Source: Begonia masoniana (Eukaryota; Streptophyta; Magnoliopsida; Cucurbitales; Begoniaceae). From it: a stretch of 64,000 bases of DNA. Where the stretch lies: positions 8,881,575-8,945,574 of the forward strand of contig CM039509.1 in assembly GCA_022432975.1 (NCBI GenBank). The letters run 5' to 3'. The translations under genes and the position numbers were made by a program. How positions within the stretch are numbered: position 1 is the stretch's first letter; each line of letters starts with the position of its first letter. The notes under the pieces were generated by a model. It did not search any database. It worked only from the letters and a program-made list of their open reading frames with translations, and had not been told where the DNA came from. Of this stretch, positions 1-10,800 are shown piece after piece.

Positions 1-337
1 AGAAAATTTCAGATTCATTTGAAAAGTTTAAAATTTGCTTAAAATATTGCAATTTTAGCACTTGGTCGCTCGTTATTATACAAATGAAAACGAATGTTAA
101 GGTGGATATTAAATTAATTTTAGCAAGTAGATATTAAGACCTTGTCGTCTGCAAATTCAGGAAATATTGGACGTAATTTTGGAAGAGCGTAAATTTATAT
201 TTTCTTGGGAATGCATATATTTTGGTAAATAAATGGAGCGAAATAGTTGGGATAGAGTTAATCTGGTTTATGAAAATAAATATAATTAAAAAGAAAGATT
301 AAGAATTCTAATCCTTCAAAACTTGGGAACTCTCAAT

Positions 338-345
338 TATATAAA
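338..345 (+). promoter_or_regulatory. TATA box of B3 gene copy 1
   Basis: TATATAAA lies 48 bases before the ATG at 393, a plausible spacing for a plant core promoter with a very short leader. Copy 2 of the gene has the same surroundings but has lost two bases here (TATATAC at 43554). The upstream 340 bases are shared between the copies and hold no other gene. Confidence 0.5.
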
Positions 346-392
346 CAGTGGTGCTACAATCTGAACTACACAGATCAAAACTTTTTACAATC

Positions 393-838
393 ATGGCTGG
401 GCCATTTGATCAAGATTATCAAAATCTTAAGGTAATATTGGAAGCTGTGCTTTTCACATCCATGGATCTAATGGAAGAATTGGAGGCCGCCAAGTTGAAA
501 GCTGACGAGACAGAGGAAATAACGACGACGGTTTCCAATGCTCCGACCACTGGGACCAGTTCTGAGCATGTGACATCCAGAGAGAGCTGCGCCAAAAAAA
601 CGAAGGTTCGAGCGCGGGGAGCACCAAGAAAGTTGCAGCAAAGAAAAGAAAACAACCGGTGTGTTTTCCCACGCCTGATCTGCTGGAGAGTCACAAGCGC
701 CTCATCAATGGCGTTGGCGGGATAGACACAATGCTGGTAATGCATAAGAGACTGTTCCAAACGGACGTGGAAACCAACAACGGAAGATTGTCGATGATGT
801 TCTCCCAAGTCCGACATGAGTTCTTGACACACAAGGAG
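393..838 (+). pseudogene. B3-domain (DUF313-type) protein, copy 1, N-terminal part, broken
   Basis: Plant-specific B3 DNA-binding transcription factor family, nuclear by family. The ATG at 393 opens an MAGPFDQDY reading frame. Compared with copy 2 (43607-44206), about 32 bases are missing after position 630, which shifts the frame. The remainder (about 659-838) still reads LVMHKRLFQTDV and GRLSMMFSQVRHEFLT, the first half of the B3 fold in the DUF313-type family. Reading stops where retroelement A is inserted, and the missing half resumes at 22566. The gene therefore has both a frameshift and a 21.7-kb insertion and cannot make a normal protein. Family assignment rests on the combined halves, including the WSFRVGEELRLALV motif downstream. 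Confidence 0.8.
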
Positions 839-1140
839 AGGTAAGAGAAGGGCCTCCAAATGGGATAACGTAGCTAGGCTGCGAAGGGTAAGCGCAGCAG
901 AAGAAGCTGACACAGTCAGCCCAAGCCCGAGTCAGCTAAGAAGACGGATGACGTGGCAAACCATTAGGAAAAGCTCCATTATAACGAGTTGCTGCAAGGA
1001 ACGAAGGGTGGAGTGAATTATCTATTTTTCTTATTAGTTTTCTTTATCGTTTTCCTGTAGTTTTCTCTTTCCTTCCTTCTGTAAATGCTTGTGAGGATTA
1101 CAGACGAATATTATCTATCAAAACTAGCATTCTCACAACA
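839..1140 (+). repeat. 5' LTR of element A
   Basis: Matches 22264-22565 along its whole length, with identical ends CTCACAACA. The first bases are AGGTAA where the 3' LTR has TGTTAT, so the LTR terminus has decayed or been converted to gene sequence. Confidence 0.88.
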
Positions 1141-1141
1141 C

Positions 1142-1153
1142 TGGCATCAGAGA
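1142..1153 (+). other. Primer-binding site of element A (tRNA-iMet type)
   Basis: TGGCATCAGAGA follows the LTR end after one base. It differs at two positions from TGGTATCAGAGC, the sequence complementary to the 3' end of plant initiator tRNA-Met. Confidence 0.75.
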
Positions 1154-1167
1154 TATTACGATCGACA

Positions 1168-1418
1168 ATGGTGGAGACCCGAGCAAAAACTAACGACGAA
1201 ACACTAAAAAAACTTTCAGGCGGTTACCAGGAATTACAGAAGGCAGTCACGGAGGTGGAGCAGACCGTTCGAGAGCTTTGTGTCCAACACGATGCTTTGC
1301 AATCAGACTTGACCGTCAAACATGATGCGGTGATGTCTATGCTAACCAATCTTGCTCGAAGCATTCCGGAGATGGGGCAGAAATCAACAGCAGCAACCGA
1401 TGCGAAGCAGAAACAACC
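1168..1418 (+). pseudogene. Element A gag, N-terminal segment
   Basis: The frame opens MVETRAKTND and is predicted coiled-coil (SGGYQELQKAVTEVEQ...). It is interrupted at 1418 by element B. Excising B and one TSD (CAACC/CAATC) joins codon 1414 in frame with the frame at 12326, so this is one gag split by insertion. The related gag of element G (60715-60251) has the same plan, beginning MAATRAKSDEE with a KLTEGFQELKN coiled coil. Confidence 0.8.
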
Positions 1419-2810
1419 TGTAACACCCGACAATTTCGGCCAGGTGATTTTCTTAACCATTTTAATTGTCACCCTTTTTATTGACCTTTATGATTTTAAA
1501 TTTAATGCCAAAACTTATTTATTACAAGTTGAGTGAAACTAGGTTGGGTGGAAAATTTGTAATTAAGGTGGATTTTAATTGGTATAAATAGGTTATGGGA
1601 ATTCTTAAACCTCATTAAAACCTCACTGTAGCCGACATTTCCTCTCTCGGTGATTTCCTTCCTTCCAGGGCTCCCTCTCTGCCAGCTATTCTTTCTCCGG
1701 CGACCAGTTCTTCAGCCTCGACTTCGACAATCCACGCTCTAGGTAAGACTTAGACAATGTAATTACTGGGTAGTTACTTAGAGCTCTGTTTTCAGCTAGA
1801 ACTTGAGATTTCGGATTCTTCACTAACAGAGTAATGGTAGTGACAATCATGATCTGTGTTTAGTGAAGGCTATTTCAACTCCTGGTTACTACTTTTATCA
1901 TGTTAGTAAGGTTATGAATACTGAGGTCTATGTAGGATGTTTTCTTAAAACAATAGATACTAGAACCTGACGGACTAACTTCTGAGTTTGAGAATGATCG
2001 TGAAATGATAGAATGATCTGTTTTGTTAGAGTCTCTCGCTACACGTATTCTAAATTAGATTATGGTCCAACTGTGTGCTAGTTTATTTAGTCATGTTAAA
2101 GTTTATGAAAGTCTGAAAGTTTCCTGTCTATCGGATGAAGTCTTCCATCGGATTGTGTTTTCCATCGGATGAAGTCTTCTATCGGATGTAGTCTCCATCG
2201 GATGAAGTCTTCTATCGGATGATGTCTTCCATCGGATGAAGTCTTCCATCCGATGAAGTCTTCCATCGGATCATGTCCTCTATCGGAATGAAGTTTAATG
2301 AGTCACGTGCTGTGCGTGTGTCAATCGGTAGAAGTCGACCTTAAGTCTTGTCATCTTATGATCGGATGAAGTATAATGAATCACGTGATGCGCATGTGTC
2401 AATCGGTAGATGTAGGTTTCCCATTATCGGCATGAGTATGTATTAAGTCTTGTTGTTTTGTGATCGGAAGAAGTATAATGAGTCACGTGATGTGCATGTG
2501 TAAATCGGTAGAAGTCGATATTAAGTCTTTTCGTCTTGTGATCGGATGAAGTGTAATGAATTACGTGATGCGCATGTGTAAATCGGTAGATGTAGGTTTT
2601 TTCTATTATCAGTAGATGTCCTTGAGTTTCCAATTCTCTTCGGCTAAGTGTCTTAACGTTTTCTACTTATTAGGTTTTCCGCTGTACAGTTGAGGATTAA
2701 AGATAGAATTATAATCACTGAGAGAAAATTTAAAATTTTCCGTAATTTCTCTTAGTTCAGTCCTATGTTTTGGGTAGCTAAACCGGGTCTGAAAGACTCG
2801 GGGCGTTACA
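1419..2810 (+). repeat. 5' LTR of element B (internally deleted)
   Basis: Positions 1419-1866 match 7423-7868 and positions from about 1864 match 11338-12319. The roughly 0.93 kb between these points in the 3' LTR is absent here, removing the conserved mini-exon and both arms of the inverted repeat described for the 3' LTR. Positions 2120-2620 hold short degenerate repeats around ATCGGATGAAGTC. Confidence 0.9.
2120..2620 (+). repeat. Degenerate ATCGGATGAAGTC repeats in 5' LTR of B
   Basis: Two overlapping layers are visible. The first is 19-20-bp units reading TATCGGATGAAGTCTTC (2127-2280). The second is roughly 105-110-bp units with ATGAGTCACGTGATGTGCATG and TCAATCGGTAGAAGTCG (2281-2620). 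The same block recurs at 11600-12110 in the 3' LTR. Confidence 0.8.
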
Positions 2811-2814
2811 ATTA

Positions 2815-2826
2815 TGGTATCAAAGC
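2815..2826 (+). other. Primer-binding site of element B
   Basis: TGGTATCAAAGC, four bases after the LTR end, has one mismatch to the initiator tRNA-Met complement TGGTATCAGAGC. Confidence 0.8.
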
Positions 2827-2972
2827 GAAACCAGGTTCTAAAATCGATTCTGTAGACTACCTTTCAGCACTGACTGCCACCTGAGTACACTCCAGCAACT
2901 GTAAGTATTTACGATTTTAGTAATGTCATTATGTTAAGATGTGTTCATGATTACTTGTTTAGGAATCTCAAA

Positions 2973-4381
2973 ATGGTGAGAGGTCAACAAAGGGAGAGCA
3001 ATGAGGATAGTAACACCATCGCTCAGTTAACGAGTTGGTTATCCACCAGTCACGCCAAATTTAGCAGTGGGTGACTGCTAAGGATGAGCAAGGGAATTCT
3101 AGCTCAAATACGACTCACGACAATGGAAGCGAGCGTTTTCACCGCCTTCGACCTCCTGTATTCAATGGTCAAGTTTCGGATCCTATTTATGCTGAGGAGT
3201 GGATTCGGACAGTTGAGGACATGTTCAAGTATGCCAAGGTTGATGAAGGGGACAAGGTCACATGTGCTGTTTTTCATCTTGCATTGGGTGCAAGGCATTG
3301 GTGGGATTCAATTCAAAGCACTACAAATGCAGAAACTATGACTTGGGCGTGGTTCAAGACGGCCTTTTATGACAAGTATTTTAGCTGAGCGGTTCGGGTC
3401 AGCAAGAAGATGGAGTTTATGCAGCTGCGCCAAACCGGTTCTGTGGCTGACTACATCTGTAAGTTTGAGTCCTTGTCCAGGTTTGCACCACGTTTGGTGG
3501 ATGATGAGGAAGATAAGATCCACCAGTTTGTCCATGGACTGAAGCCGAGCCTCTTCCAGGGATTAAAGACTGCAGGGATCCATAATATACCTTATTCCGA
3601 AGTGGCTGCTAAGGCTTTGGAGTTGGAGGAAGTTGAGTTAACAGTACAAGGACAACGTGAACCACCAAGGAAGCTCATCAAAGATACTCAGCCACCACCA
3701 CGACAGAACAAAGGTTGGCAGCCACAACAGAGCAGGGGACCACAACAAAAACAGAGAGGTATGAAGAGACCTTTCAACCAGAATGATGACCAAGGAAAAG
3801 GAAAGCGACCTCAAGCTCCCCTATGCCCCACCTGTAAGAAGAACCACCCTGGCGAGTACAAGTTGCATTCTGGCCGTTGCTATAGATGTGATAAGGTTGG
3901 ACACATAGTCAGAGATTGCCCCATGCCGCCACACCCTAACCGAGCAAGAGTAGCGCCAAGAGTCTATGCTTTAATGGAGGACGAGGATGCAGTGCAGCAT
4001 ACGGTCATAACAGGTACAATTATGATCTGTGGTAATTCTGCTTATACACTTATAGATACTGGAGCCACTCACTCGTTTGTATCAACCCTGTTTGTATTTA
4101 ATCATAAATTAGAACTCTTGCCAGCCGAGAGATCATTTAGTGTCATGTTACCATCGGGGAAGTCTTTACATTTCGAACGGATAATAAAAGGTGATGTTAT
4201 GTCAGTAGGAAATAAGAAGTTATATGTAGAACTGATCGTAATTGACATGAAGGGATATGAAGTTATACTAGGAATGGATTGGCTATGCAGACATTATGCC
4301 ACGATAAGTGGTAGGTCTGGATTAGTTGAGTTCCGACCCCCAAACGGATATCGGTATTCCTTCCAAGCTATTCCAAAATAA
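2973..4381 (+). pseudogene. Element B gag and protease (degenerate)
   Basis: The start at 2973 reads MVRGQQRE, matching the start of H (MVRGRDARD). A frameshift near 3070 moves coding into the frame carrying FHRLRPPVFNGQVSDP and the capsid-type LGARHWWDSIQ segment. An in-frame TGA follows at 3386-3388, then the same frame continues with MEFMQLRQTGSVADYI. A zinc knuckle CYRCDKVGHIVRDC lies near 3880-3925 and the aspartic protease motif [12 protein letters not shown] near 4050-4080. The frame closes with TAA at 4379-4381, where intact relatives would continue into reverse transcriptase. Confidence 0.9.
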
Positions 4382-4399
4382 GTAAAATACCGGTTATAT

Positions 4400-5900
4400 C
4401 CTCACTAAAGACTCAACAGTTACTGAAAGGTGGTTGTGAGAGTTATCTAGCTAGTATAATTGATGTCTGAGTAAAGAGTAAGGTAGAACTTCAGGATATT
4501 CCTATAGTCCGGGAGTTTCCAAAAGCATTTTTGGATGACTTGCCTAGCTACCACCCGATAGGGAAATTGAGTTTGTAATCGATACATATCCCAAGGCTTT
4601 ACCTGTGTCTAAGAACCCCTACCGCATGGCACCTGTTGAGTTGAAGGAATTGAAGGTCCAACTACAGGAATTAGTAGACAAGGGATTTAGTCGCCCTAGC
4701 TGTTCTCCCTGGGGTGCACCTGTCCTATTCGTTAAGAAGAAAGATGGTTCTCTTAGAATGTGCATAGATTACCAAGAGTTAAACAAGTTGACAATCAAGA
4801 ATAGATATCCCTTGCCCCGTATCGACGATTTGTTTGACCAATTTCAAGGAGCCAAAGTGTTTTCAAAGATCGACTTACGTTCAAGTTACTACCAACTGAA
4901 GGTTAAGGAGGGTGATATACCAAAGACAGCCTTCAGAACCTGCTATGGACACTATGAATTTCTTGTGATGTCGTTTGGACTGACAAATGAACCTGCAGCC
5001 TTTATGGACTTGATGAATTGTGTGTTTCGTGAGTACTTGGGTAAGTTTGTGATTGTGTTTATTGATGATATCTTAATATATTCACGGACTAAAGCTGACC
5101 ATGAAAAACACTTAAGAATAGTTTTGATGACATTAGAACAGCAACAACTCTATGCCAAGTTGTCCAAATGTGAGTTCTGGTTAGATAATGTCAACTTTTT
5201 AGGTCATGTCATCTCTGTTGAGGGCATATCCGTAGACCCAACCAAGATTTAGGCCGTTAAGGACTGGCCACAGCCAAGGAATGCCAGCGAGGTCCGTAGT
5301 TTCCTTGGTCTGGCAGGTTATTATAGGAAGTTCATTAAGAGATTCTCTATGATAGCTAAGCCTTTAACTAGTTTGACAAAGAAAGACACCAAATACTCAT
5401 GGTCCGAAGCTTGTGAAGATAGCTTCCAAACACTAAAACTGAAGTTGACTACAACTCCTCTCTTGACACTCCCAACTGAAGAAGGAAGATTTAGTGTTTA
5501 TTAAGGCGCATCTAAAGTGGGACTAGGGTGTGTTTTGATGCAAGAAGGCAAGGTTGTAGCGTATGCCTCCAGGCAACTGAAGAGTTATGAACAGAATTAC
5601 CCCACTCATGATTTGGAATTAGCCGCAATTGTTTTTGCATTAAAGATTTGGAGACACTACTTGTATGGTCAACAGTGTGAAGTGTTTTCTGACCATAAAA
5701 GCCTGAAGTACCTCTTTACCCAAAAGGAGTTGAACATGAGACAAAGACGTTGGTTAGAGTTTGTTAAGGATTATGATTTTGGAATTAAGTATCACCCGAG
5801 TAAGGCTAATGCTGTAGCCGATGCTTTAAGCAGGATGTCGACGACAATGCAGCCCGCGGTGTCAACCATGTCTATACCTTTGAGGACAGATGTACAGAAG
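4400..5900 (+). pseudogene. Element B reverse transcriptase and RNase H (degenerate)
   Basis: RT is readable from about 4560. It has [30 protein letters not shown] and the catalytic box [12 protein letters not shown] (about 5050-5085). TAG at 5250 interrupts the end of RT, and TAA at about 5502 interrupts the start of RNase H. RNase H follows with [27 protein letters not shown] and HHPS/ADALSR-type end motifs. In intact relatives these domains form one polyprotein that copies element RNA in cytoplasmic particles. Confidence 0.9.
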
Positions 5901-7380
5901 TTCGAGTTGGAGTTGGTTTCTGAACTGTCAGCCTTACTTGCCGAGGTTTCTATTAGACCAACTATCATGGATATGATCAAGGAGACACAACAAAAGGATT
6001 CAAAGGAAAATAGTAGCATGATAAGTAAGTTGAAGGACGCCTCTTCTGAGTTCAGTCTCTCCAAGGCTGGTATTCTGAAATTTAGGAATCGTTGGTACAT
6101 TCCAAGTGATGAGGAATTACGTAAGTTGATCTTGGCCGAAGCGCACTCGTCTCCCTTTTCTATACATCCTCGCAGCACCAAGATGTATCGGGACTTGAAG
6201 TTACTCTATTGGTGGCCGTGTTTGAAGAGGGATGTTGCTAAGTATGTGGAGTCGTGTTTGATATGCCAACAAGTAAAGCAGAACATCAACGTCCAAGAAT
6301 TACCCTTCAACCCTTACCGATTCCCGAATGGAAGTGGGAAAACATTGCCATGGATTTTGTTGTAGGACTACCTATGACAACTAAAGGTCATGATAGCATT
6401 TGGGTCATAATTGACAGAATGACGAAATTAGCTCACTTTCTACCTATAAAGACGACCTATACGATGGACCAGTTTGCTAATCTGTATGTTTAGGAAATTG
6501 TCAGATTGCATGGGATTCCTATATCCATTGTCTCCGATCGTGATCCCAGGTTCACCTCGAGGTTTTAGCAAAGTCTTCAAGGCACGCTTGGTACAAAGTT
6601 ATCTTTCAGCACTGCTTTTCATCCTTAGACAGATGGCCAATCGGACAATTCAGATACTTGAGGATATGTTAAGGGCGTGTGTGCTGGATTTTCAGACATC
6701 TTGGAATCGATACCTGCCCTTAGTGGAATTCTCCTACAACAATAGTTACCAGTCCACTATCGGTATGGCACCTTACAAGACACTGTGTGGTAGGAAATGT
6801 AGATCACCCTTATACTGGGATGAGGTTGGCAAAACAAAACTTCTAGGCCCTGAAATTTTACAGCAGATGTCAGACAAGATTGCCATAATTAGAAAAAAGA
6901 TGATGACTGCACAAAGCCGACAGAAGAGTTATGCAGACCAAAGAAGGAGAGATCTTGAATTTACTGTTGGAAATGAAGTTTTCTTAAAGATTTCACCGTT
7001 TAAGGGAGTTTTAATATTTGGCAAGAAGGGAAAACTTAGTCCACGATTCATGGTCCCTTCTCTGTCTTGACAAGGATTGGTAAAACCACTTATAGGTTGC
7101 AATTGCCCCCATCGCTGGAAAAGGTCCATAATGTCTTTCATGTATCCATGCTAAGGAAATGCGTGATCCGACGTAGGTTGTTAAGCTAACAGATATTGAT
7201 ATTGAGCAAACATTGATGTATGAAGAGAAACCTATTCGAATATTGGAAACTGCAGTTAAGACTCTACGGAATAAAGAAATTCCTCTTGTAAAAGTTTTGT
7301 CGATGAATCATGGCATTGAAAAAGCCACTTGGGAGCGACAGCAGGACATGTTGGACAAATATCCAGAGCTCCTTGTTTGA
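5901..7380 (+). pseudogene. Element B integrase with C-terminal chromodomain (degenerate)
   Basis: The integrase zinc region ends CLICQQVK near 6275. The core DFVVGLP starts about 6352, and later segments include [13 protein letters not shown] and GMAPYKTLCGRKCRSP. Several frameshifts and a TAG near 6490 break it. The last 60 codons, ending at 7380, carry KPIRILETAVKTLRNKEIPLVKVL and ATWERQQDM, the chromodomain that defines chromoviruses and is thought to direct insertion toward modified histones. Confidence 0.88.
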
Positions 7381-7409
7381 TCAATTTTTTAGGACTGAAA
7401 ATTTTGTTT

Positions 7410-7422
7410 AAGGAGGGGTGGA
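7410..7422 (+). other. Polypurine tract of element B
   Basis: AAGGAGGGGTGGA directly precedes the 3' LTR start TGTAACACCCG and would prime plus-strand DNA synthesis. Confidence 0.8.
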
Positions 7423-8070
7423 TGTAACACCCGACAATTTCGGCCAGGTGATTTTCTTAACCATTTTAATTGTCACCCTTTTATTGACCTTTATGATTTT
7501 AAATTTAATGCCAAGACTTATTTATTACAAGTTGAGTGAAACTAGGTTGGGTGGCAAGTTTGTAATTAAGGTGGATTTTAATTGGTATAAATAGGTTATG
7601 GGTATTCTTAAACCTCATTAAAACCTCACTGTAGCCGACATTTCCTCTCTCGGCGATTTCCTTCCTTCTAGAGCTCCCTCTCTGCCAGCTATTCTTTCGC
7701 CGGCGACCAATTCTTCAGCCTCCACTTCGACAATCAACGCTCTAGGTAAGACTTAGACAATGTAGTTACTTGGTAGTTACTTAGAGCTCTGTCTTCAGTT
7801 AGAACTTGAGATTTCGGATTCTTCACTAACAGAGTAATGGTAGTGACAATCATGATCTGTGTTTAGTAATGGCATTTTCGATTCGATTCTGGACATTTAG
7901 ATAACAGACCATGTTTAGTTGTTAGACTTAAATCTGGTTATTTAGGTTCTGGCAGTTTAATCTGTACACACTAGACGCTCGACTAGGAAAATTAGAAATA
8001 TTTATGTTAGGTACTAGGATGACTTTTAATTAGGTTTTTGATTTAACACTATAATGTGAAATGTTTCTAG

Positions 8071-8115
8071 GTGAAGAAGTTTGAAGAGAAGTGCTCAAGT
8101 TGCTAAGGAAACCAG
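8071..8115 (+). other. Putative mini-exon in LTR of B
   Basis: A 45-nt segment from GTGAAGAAG to AACCAG, preceded by TTTCTAG and followed by GTAAGT. Similarly bounded segments of 45-51 nt occur in Q, L, O, H and K, and of 57 nt in C. Interpretation as a spliced leader exon is inference from conservation of the bounds and size. Confidence 0.5.
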
Positions 8116-9331
8116 GTAAGTGAGTGAGTAAGATTTCCGGCCATTAAGGCCCTACATCACAAGGGTACTAGGTAGAAGTTGTCTATAAGGTTTAAAGATT
8201 TTCTGTGCTATTGTCTGTTTAGTTATGGTACTCGAGTTGATGTTATGATCCTTTGATGAATGAATGGTTTGTCCAGTAGCCTGATGAACTAAGATTACTC
8301 ATGCTCATGCATCATGAATGTTTTCTCAAGCATATGAAACTGTTTTAAGTGCATGATTCTCCCATGAATAAGATATGAATATGAAACTTATGCAACAAGG
8401 ATTAAGAGAGGGTTGGGGCGGTTTGGCGTATGTCACTATCCAAAAGGAGGACCATGAATACGACCCGCAAGGGACTATGTACACTCTCACTGTCTTTAGC
8501 ACCCGGCTCTATTAAACCAAATTTAATTGCCAATTATAATGAGTTAATTTTATGGAAGAATTGAGGGAGAAAGTGATTAGGTTAGTTAATAACTATGTAA
8601 GGACAAAAGGGTAATTAGCAATTTTATAAATGGATAACGTATTTAATGGAGGGTTTAGTGAGGTTTAGCAGCCACTGTTTTCCTCATTTCCCTTCTCGGT
8701 ATTCAGCTCCAGCACAGCAGAGCTCCAGGCGATTTCCCTCTCCAATCTTCATTCCTCAAACTAGGTAAGTTTTCTCTTCGTTTTCTGAAGATTTTAGTGG
8801 CTAGATAGCAGAGAGAGTGCAATGTGTGTATTTTTGATAATGTTGTGAGTGAGTGGAGTTCGAGTTTAGTGTTGAATCGGAGAATGCACGAAGAACAGGA
8901 TTCCTAACTAGCTTCCTTAGATTTCTGAATGAATATTGGTTGGTGCTTGGAGATTTAGAATCGGACAAATGTTAGAATGATGATATTATTGAGTTTTCTG
9001 ATTTATGGCATTGGTGATAGGATTCTAGGTGTTGTTAATGTTAGGATTGAGAATCTGACATTAGTATGAGTCTGGTAGCTTTAGTACACTAATGCCATCA
9101 GGGCCGGTGAGGGTTAAGCTACGCACACTAGGTGCTTGACTATATGACTCAGAGGCTTGAACTAATATCCATGAATGATTTCTTTAGTTAGGATTTTACC
9201 AGCTTTGGTTTTAGGTTATTCTGGGTGCATTTAACATTGAATTATGAAATGTCTAGGTGAGGAAGGATTCAAGTGAAGACACGAGATTTGCAAAGGAGCC
9301 CAGGTAAGTAGAGTTTGCATGTGCCTTCGGG

Positions 9332-9885
9332 CCTACATCACAAAACAATAGGACTTGTATGTGCATGAATGTATGTTTCATTTCAGTTGACATGCATCAT
9401 ATTTTGAAAAAAAACGAAAATGAATTTACATGAAGTAGCATGGTGAGATGCGAACAGACTGTGACAGTATACTTTTAAGGGAATTAATCCGCCCCTTAAA
9501 TCGTACATACGGATTCATACCCTGGGAAAACTGATCCACCTCCCATTGTATCAGGGATCGATTCAGTTGTTAAGGGAATTAATCCACCCCTTAATGGAGT
9601 ATTTGGATTCATACCCTGGGAAAACTGATCCACCTCCCATTGTATCAAGGATCGATTCAGTTGTTAAGGGAATTAATCCACCCCTTAATTGAGTATTTGG
9701 ATTCATACCCTGGGAAAACTGATCCACCTCCCATTGTATCAGGGATCATCAGACCAGTGAACGAACGCAACTTAACTGAGGAATGAAAGTAGAAACTGCA
9801 TGTTAGGATTTACATCTTAGTACACATTTCATTTTTTGCTTTACTTACTTAGCATTAGGCTAATAGATGAGTTTTGTGATGTAGG
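9332..9885 (+). repeat. Inverted repeat in Q flanking the second putative intron
   Basis: CCTACATCACAAAAC at 9332-9346 is the exact reverse complement of GTTTTGTGATGTAGG at 9871-9885. The left arm begins 28 bases after the donor GTAAGT, and the right arm includes the acceptor AG. Confidence 0.8.
9475..9749 (+). repeat. Three tandem 94-95-bp repeats in Q
   Basis: Units start TTAAGGGAATTAATCC at 9475, 9570 and 9664 and contain GATCCACCTCCCATTGTATC. Two related units lie in M (36953-37130), and minus-strand relatives occur in K. They sit between the arms of the inverted repeat. Confidence 0.9.
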
Positions 9886-10254
9886 TGAAGAAGTGACAGC
9901 AGGTGAATCCTTTGAGTTTATTGAGGGATAGACTGGTTGGGGAGCACACTCATGCCACAGACTTGGTGAACTGATGAGGCGATTTAACTGATGTCTGGGG
10001 TGAGAAGGTTTAGTTGACAGTGTTTAAATTTAGAAATGTTAAGTTCCCATAACAGTAGTGGTTTCAGTACTTTGAACACGTTTTGAGATTTTTCTGATAA
10101 CGGTGACCTGTTGAGTTTTAATTGTTATTTTTACTGGATTTGATTAATGTAGGGGTTTGAGTTGTTTCTGAATGGTCTTGGAAAAGTAAGCAAATTCCGT
10201 TCTGTAATTAGTAATTTGTATGTATAATGAGGAGTAGATGAAATGTACTCTGTT

Positions 10255-10800
10255 TTCTACCGGTAGATGATGTCTATCGGTAAGTGTTGAGTTATGCTGT
10301 CTATCGGATGATGCTTTCAGAAAAGCCATCGGATGATGTAGGTTTAAGTCCATCGGAAGATGTCTTCAGAAAAGCCATCGGATGATGTAGGTTTAAGTCC
10401 ATCAGAAGATGTCTTCAGAAAAGCCATCGGATGATGTAGGTTTAAGTCCATCGGATGATGTATGTTTAATTCTATCAGAAGATGTAGAATAGGTTTTGTC
10501 GTTTAGTCATCGGTGGTTGTAGAGTAAAGTCGACTGGATGAAGGGAATCAACCGGCTGACGTCATCGGAAGATGTAGAAAATATTTTGTCGTCTAGCGTT
10601 CGGTGGATGAAGTGCATTCCTCCACCGGATGATGTAAATGGTGATTTGTCGTTTAGTGACCGGTGGATGTCGTGTATTTGATCCACCGGATGACTTAGAA
10701 AGTCTTTTGTCGTTTAGTCTCCGGCGGAGGTTTTGTGTTAATTCCACCGGATGACGTAGCCGAAGTGCTGTCGTTTTGGTTATCGGATGAATCTTTTGTT
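10255..10800 (+). repeat. Degenerate CATCGGATGATGT repeats in Q
   Basis: Units of about 50 bp, for example GTAGGTTTAAGTCCATCGG followed by AAGATGTCTTCAGAAAAGC, repeat at least four times around 10320-10470. They then degrade into CACCGGATGATGTAG-like units up to about 10800. The block sits downstream of the second putative intron, as in B, M and K. Confidence 0.75.
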
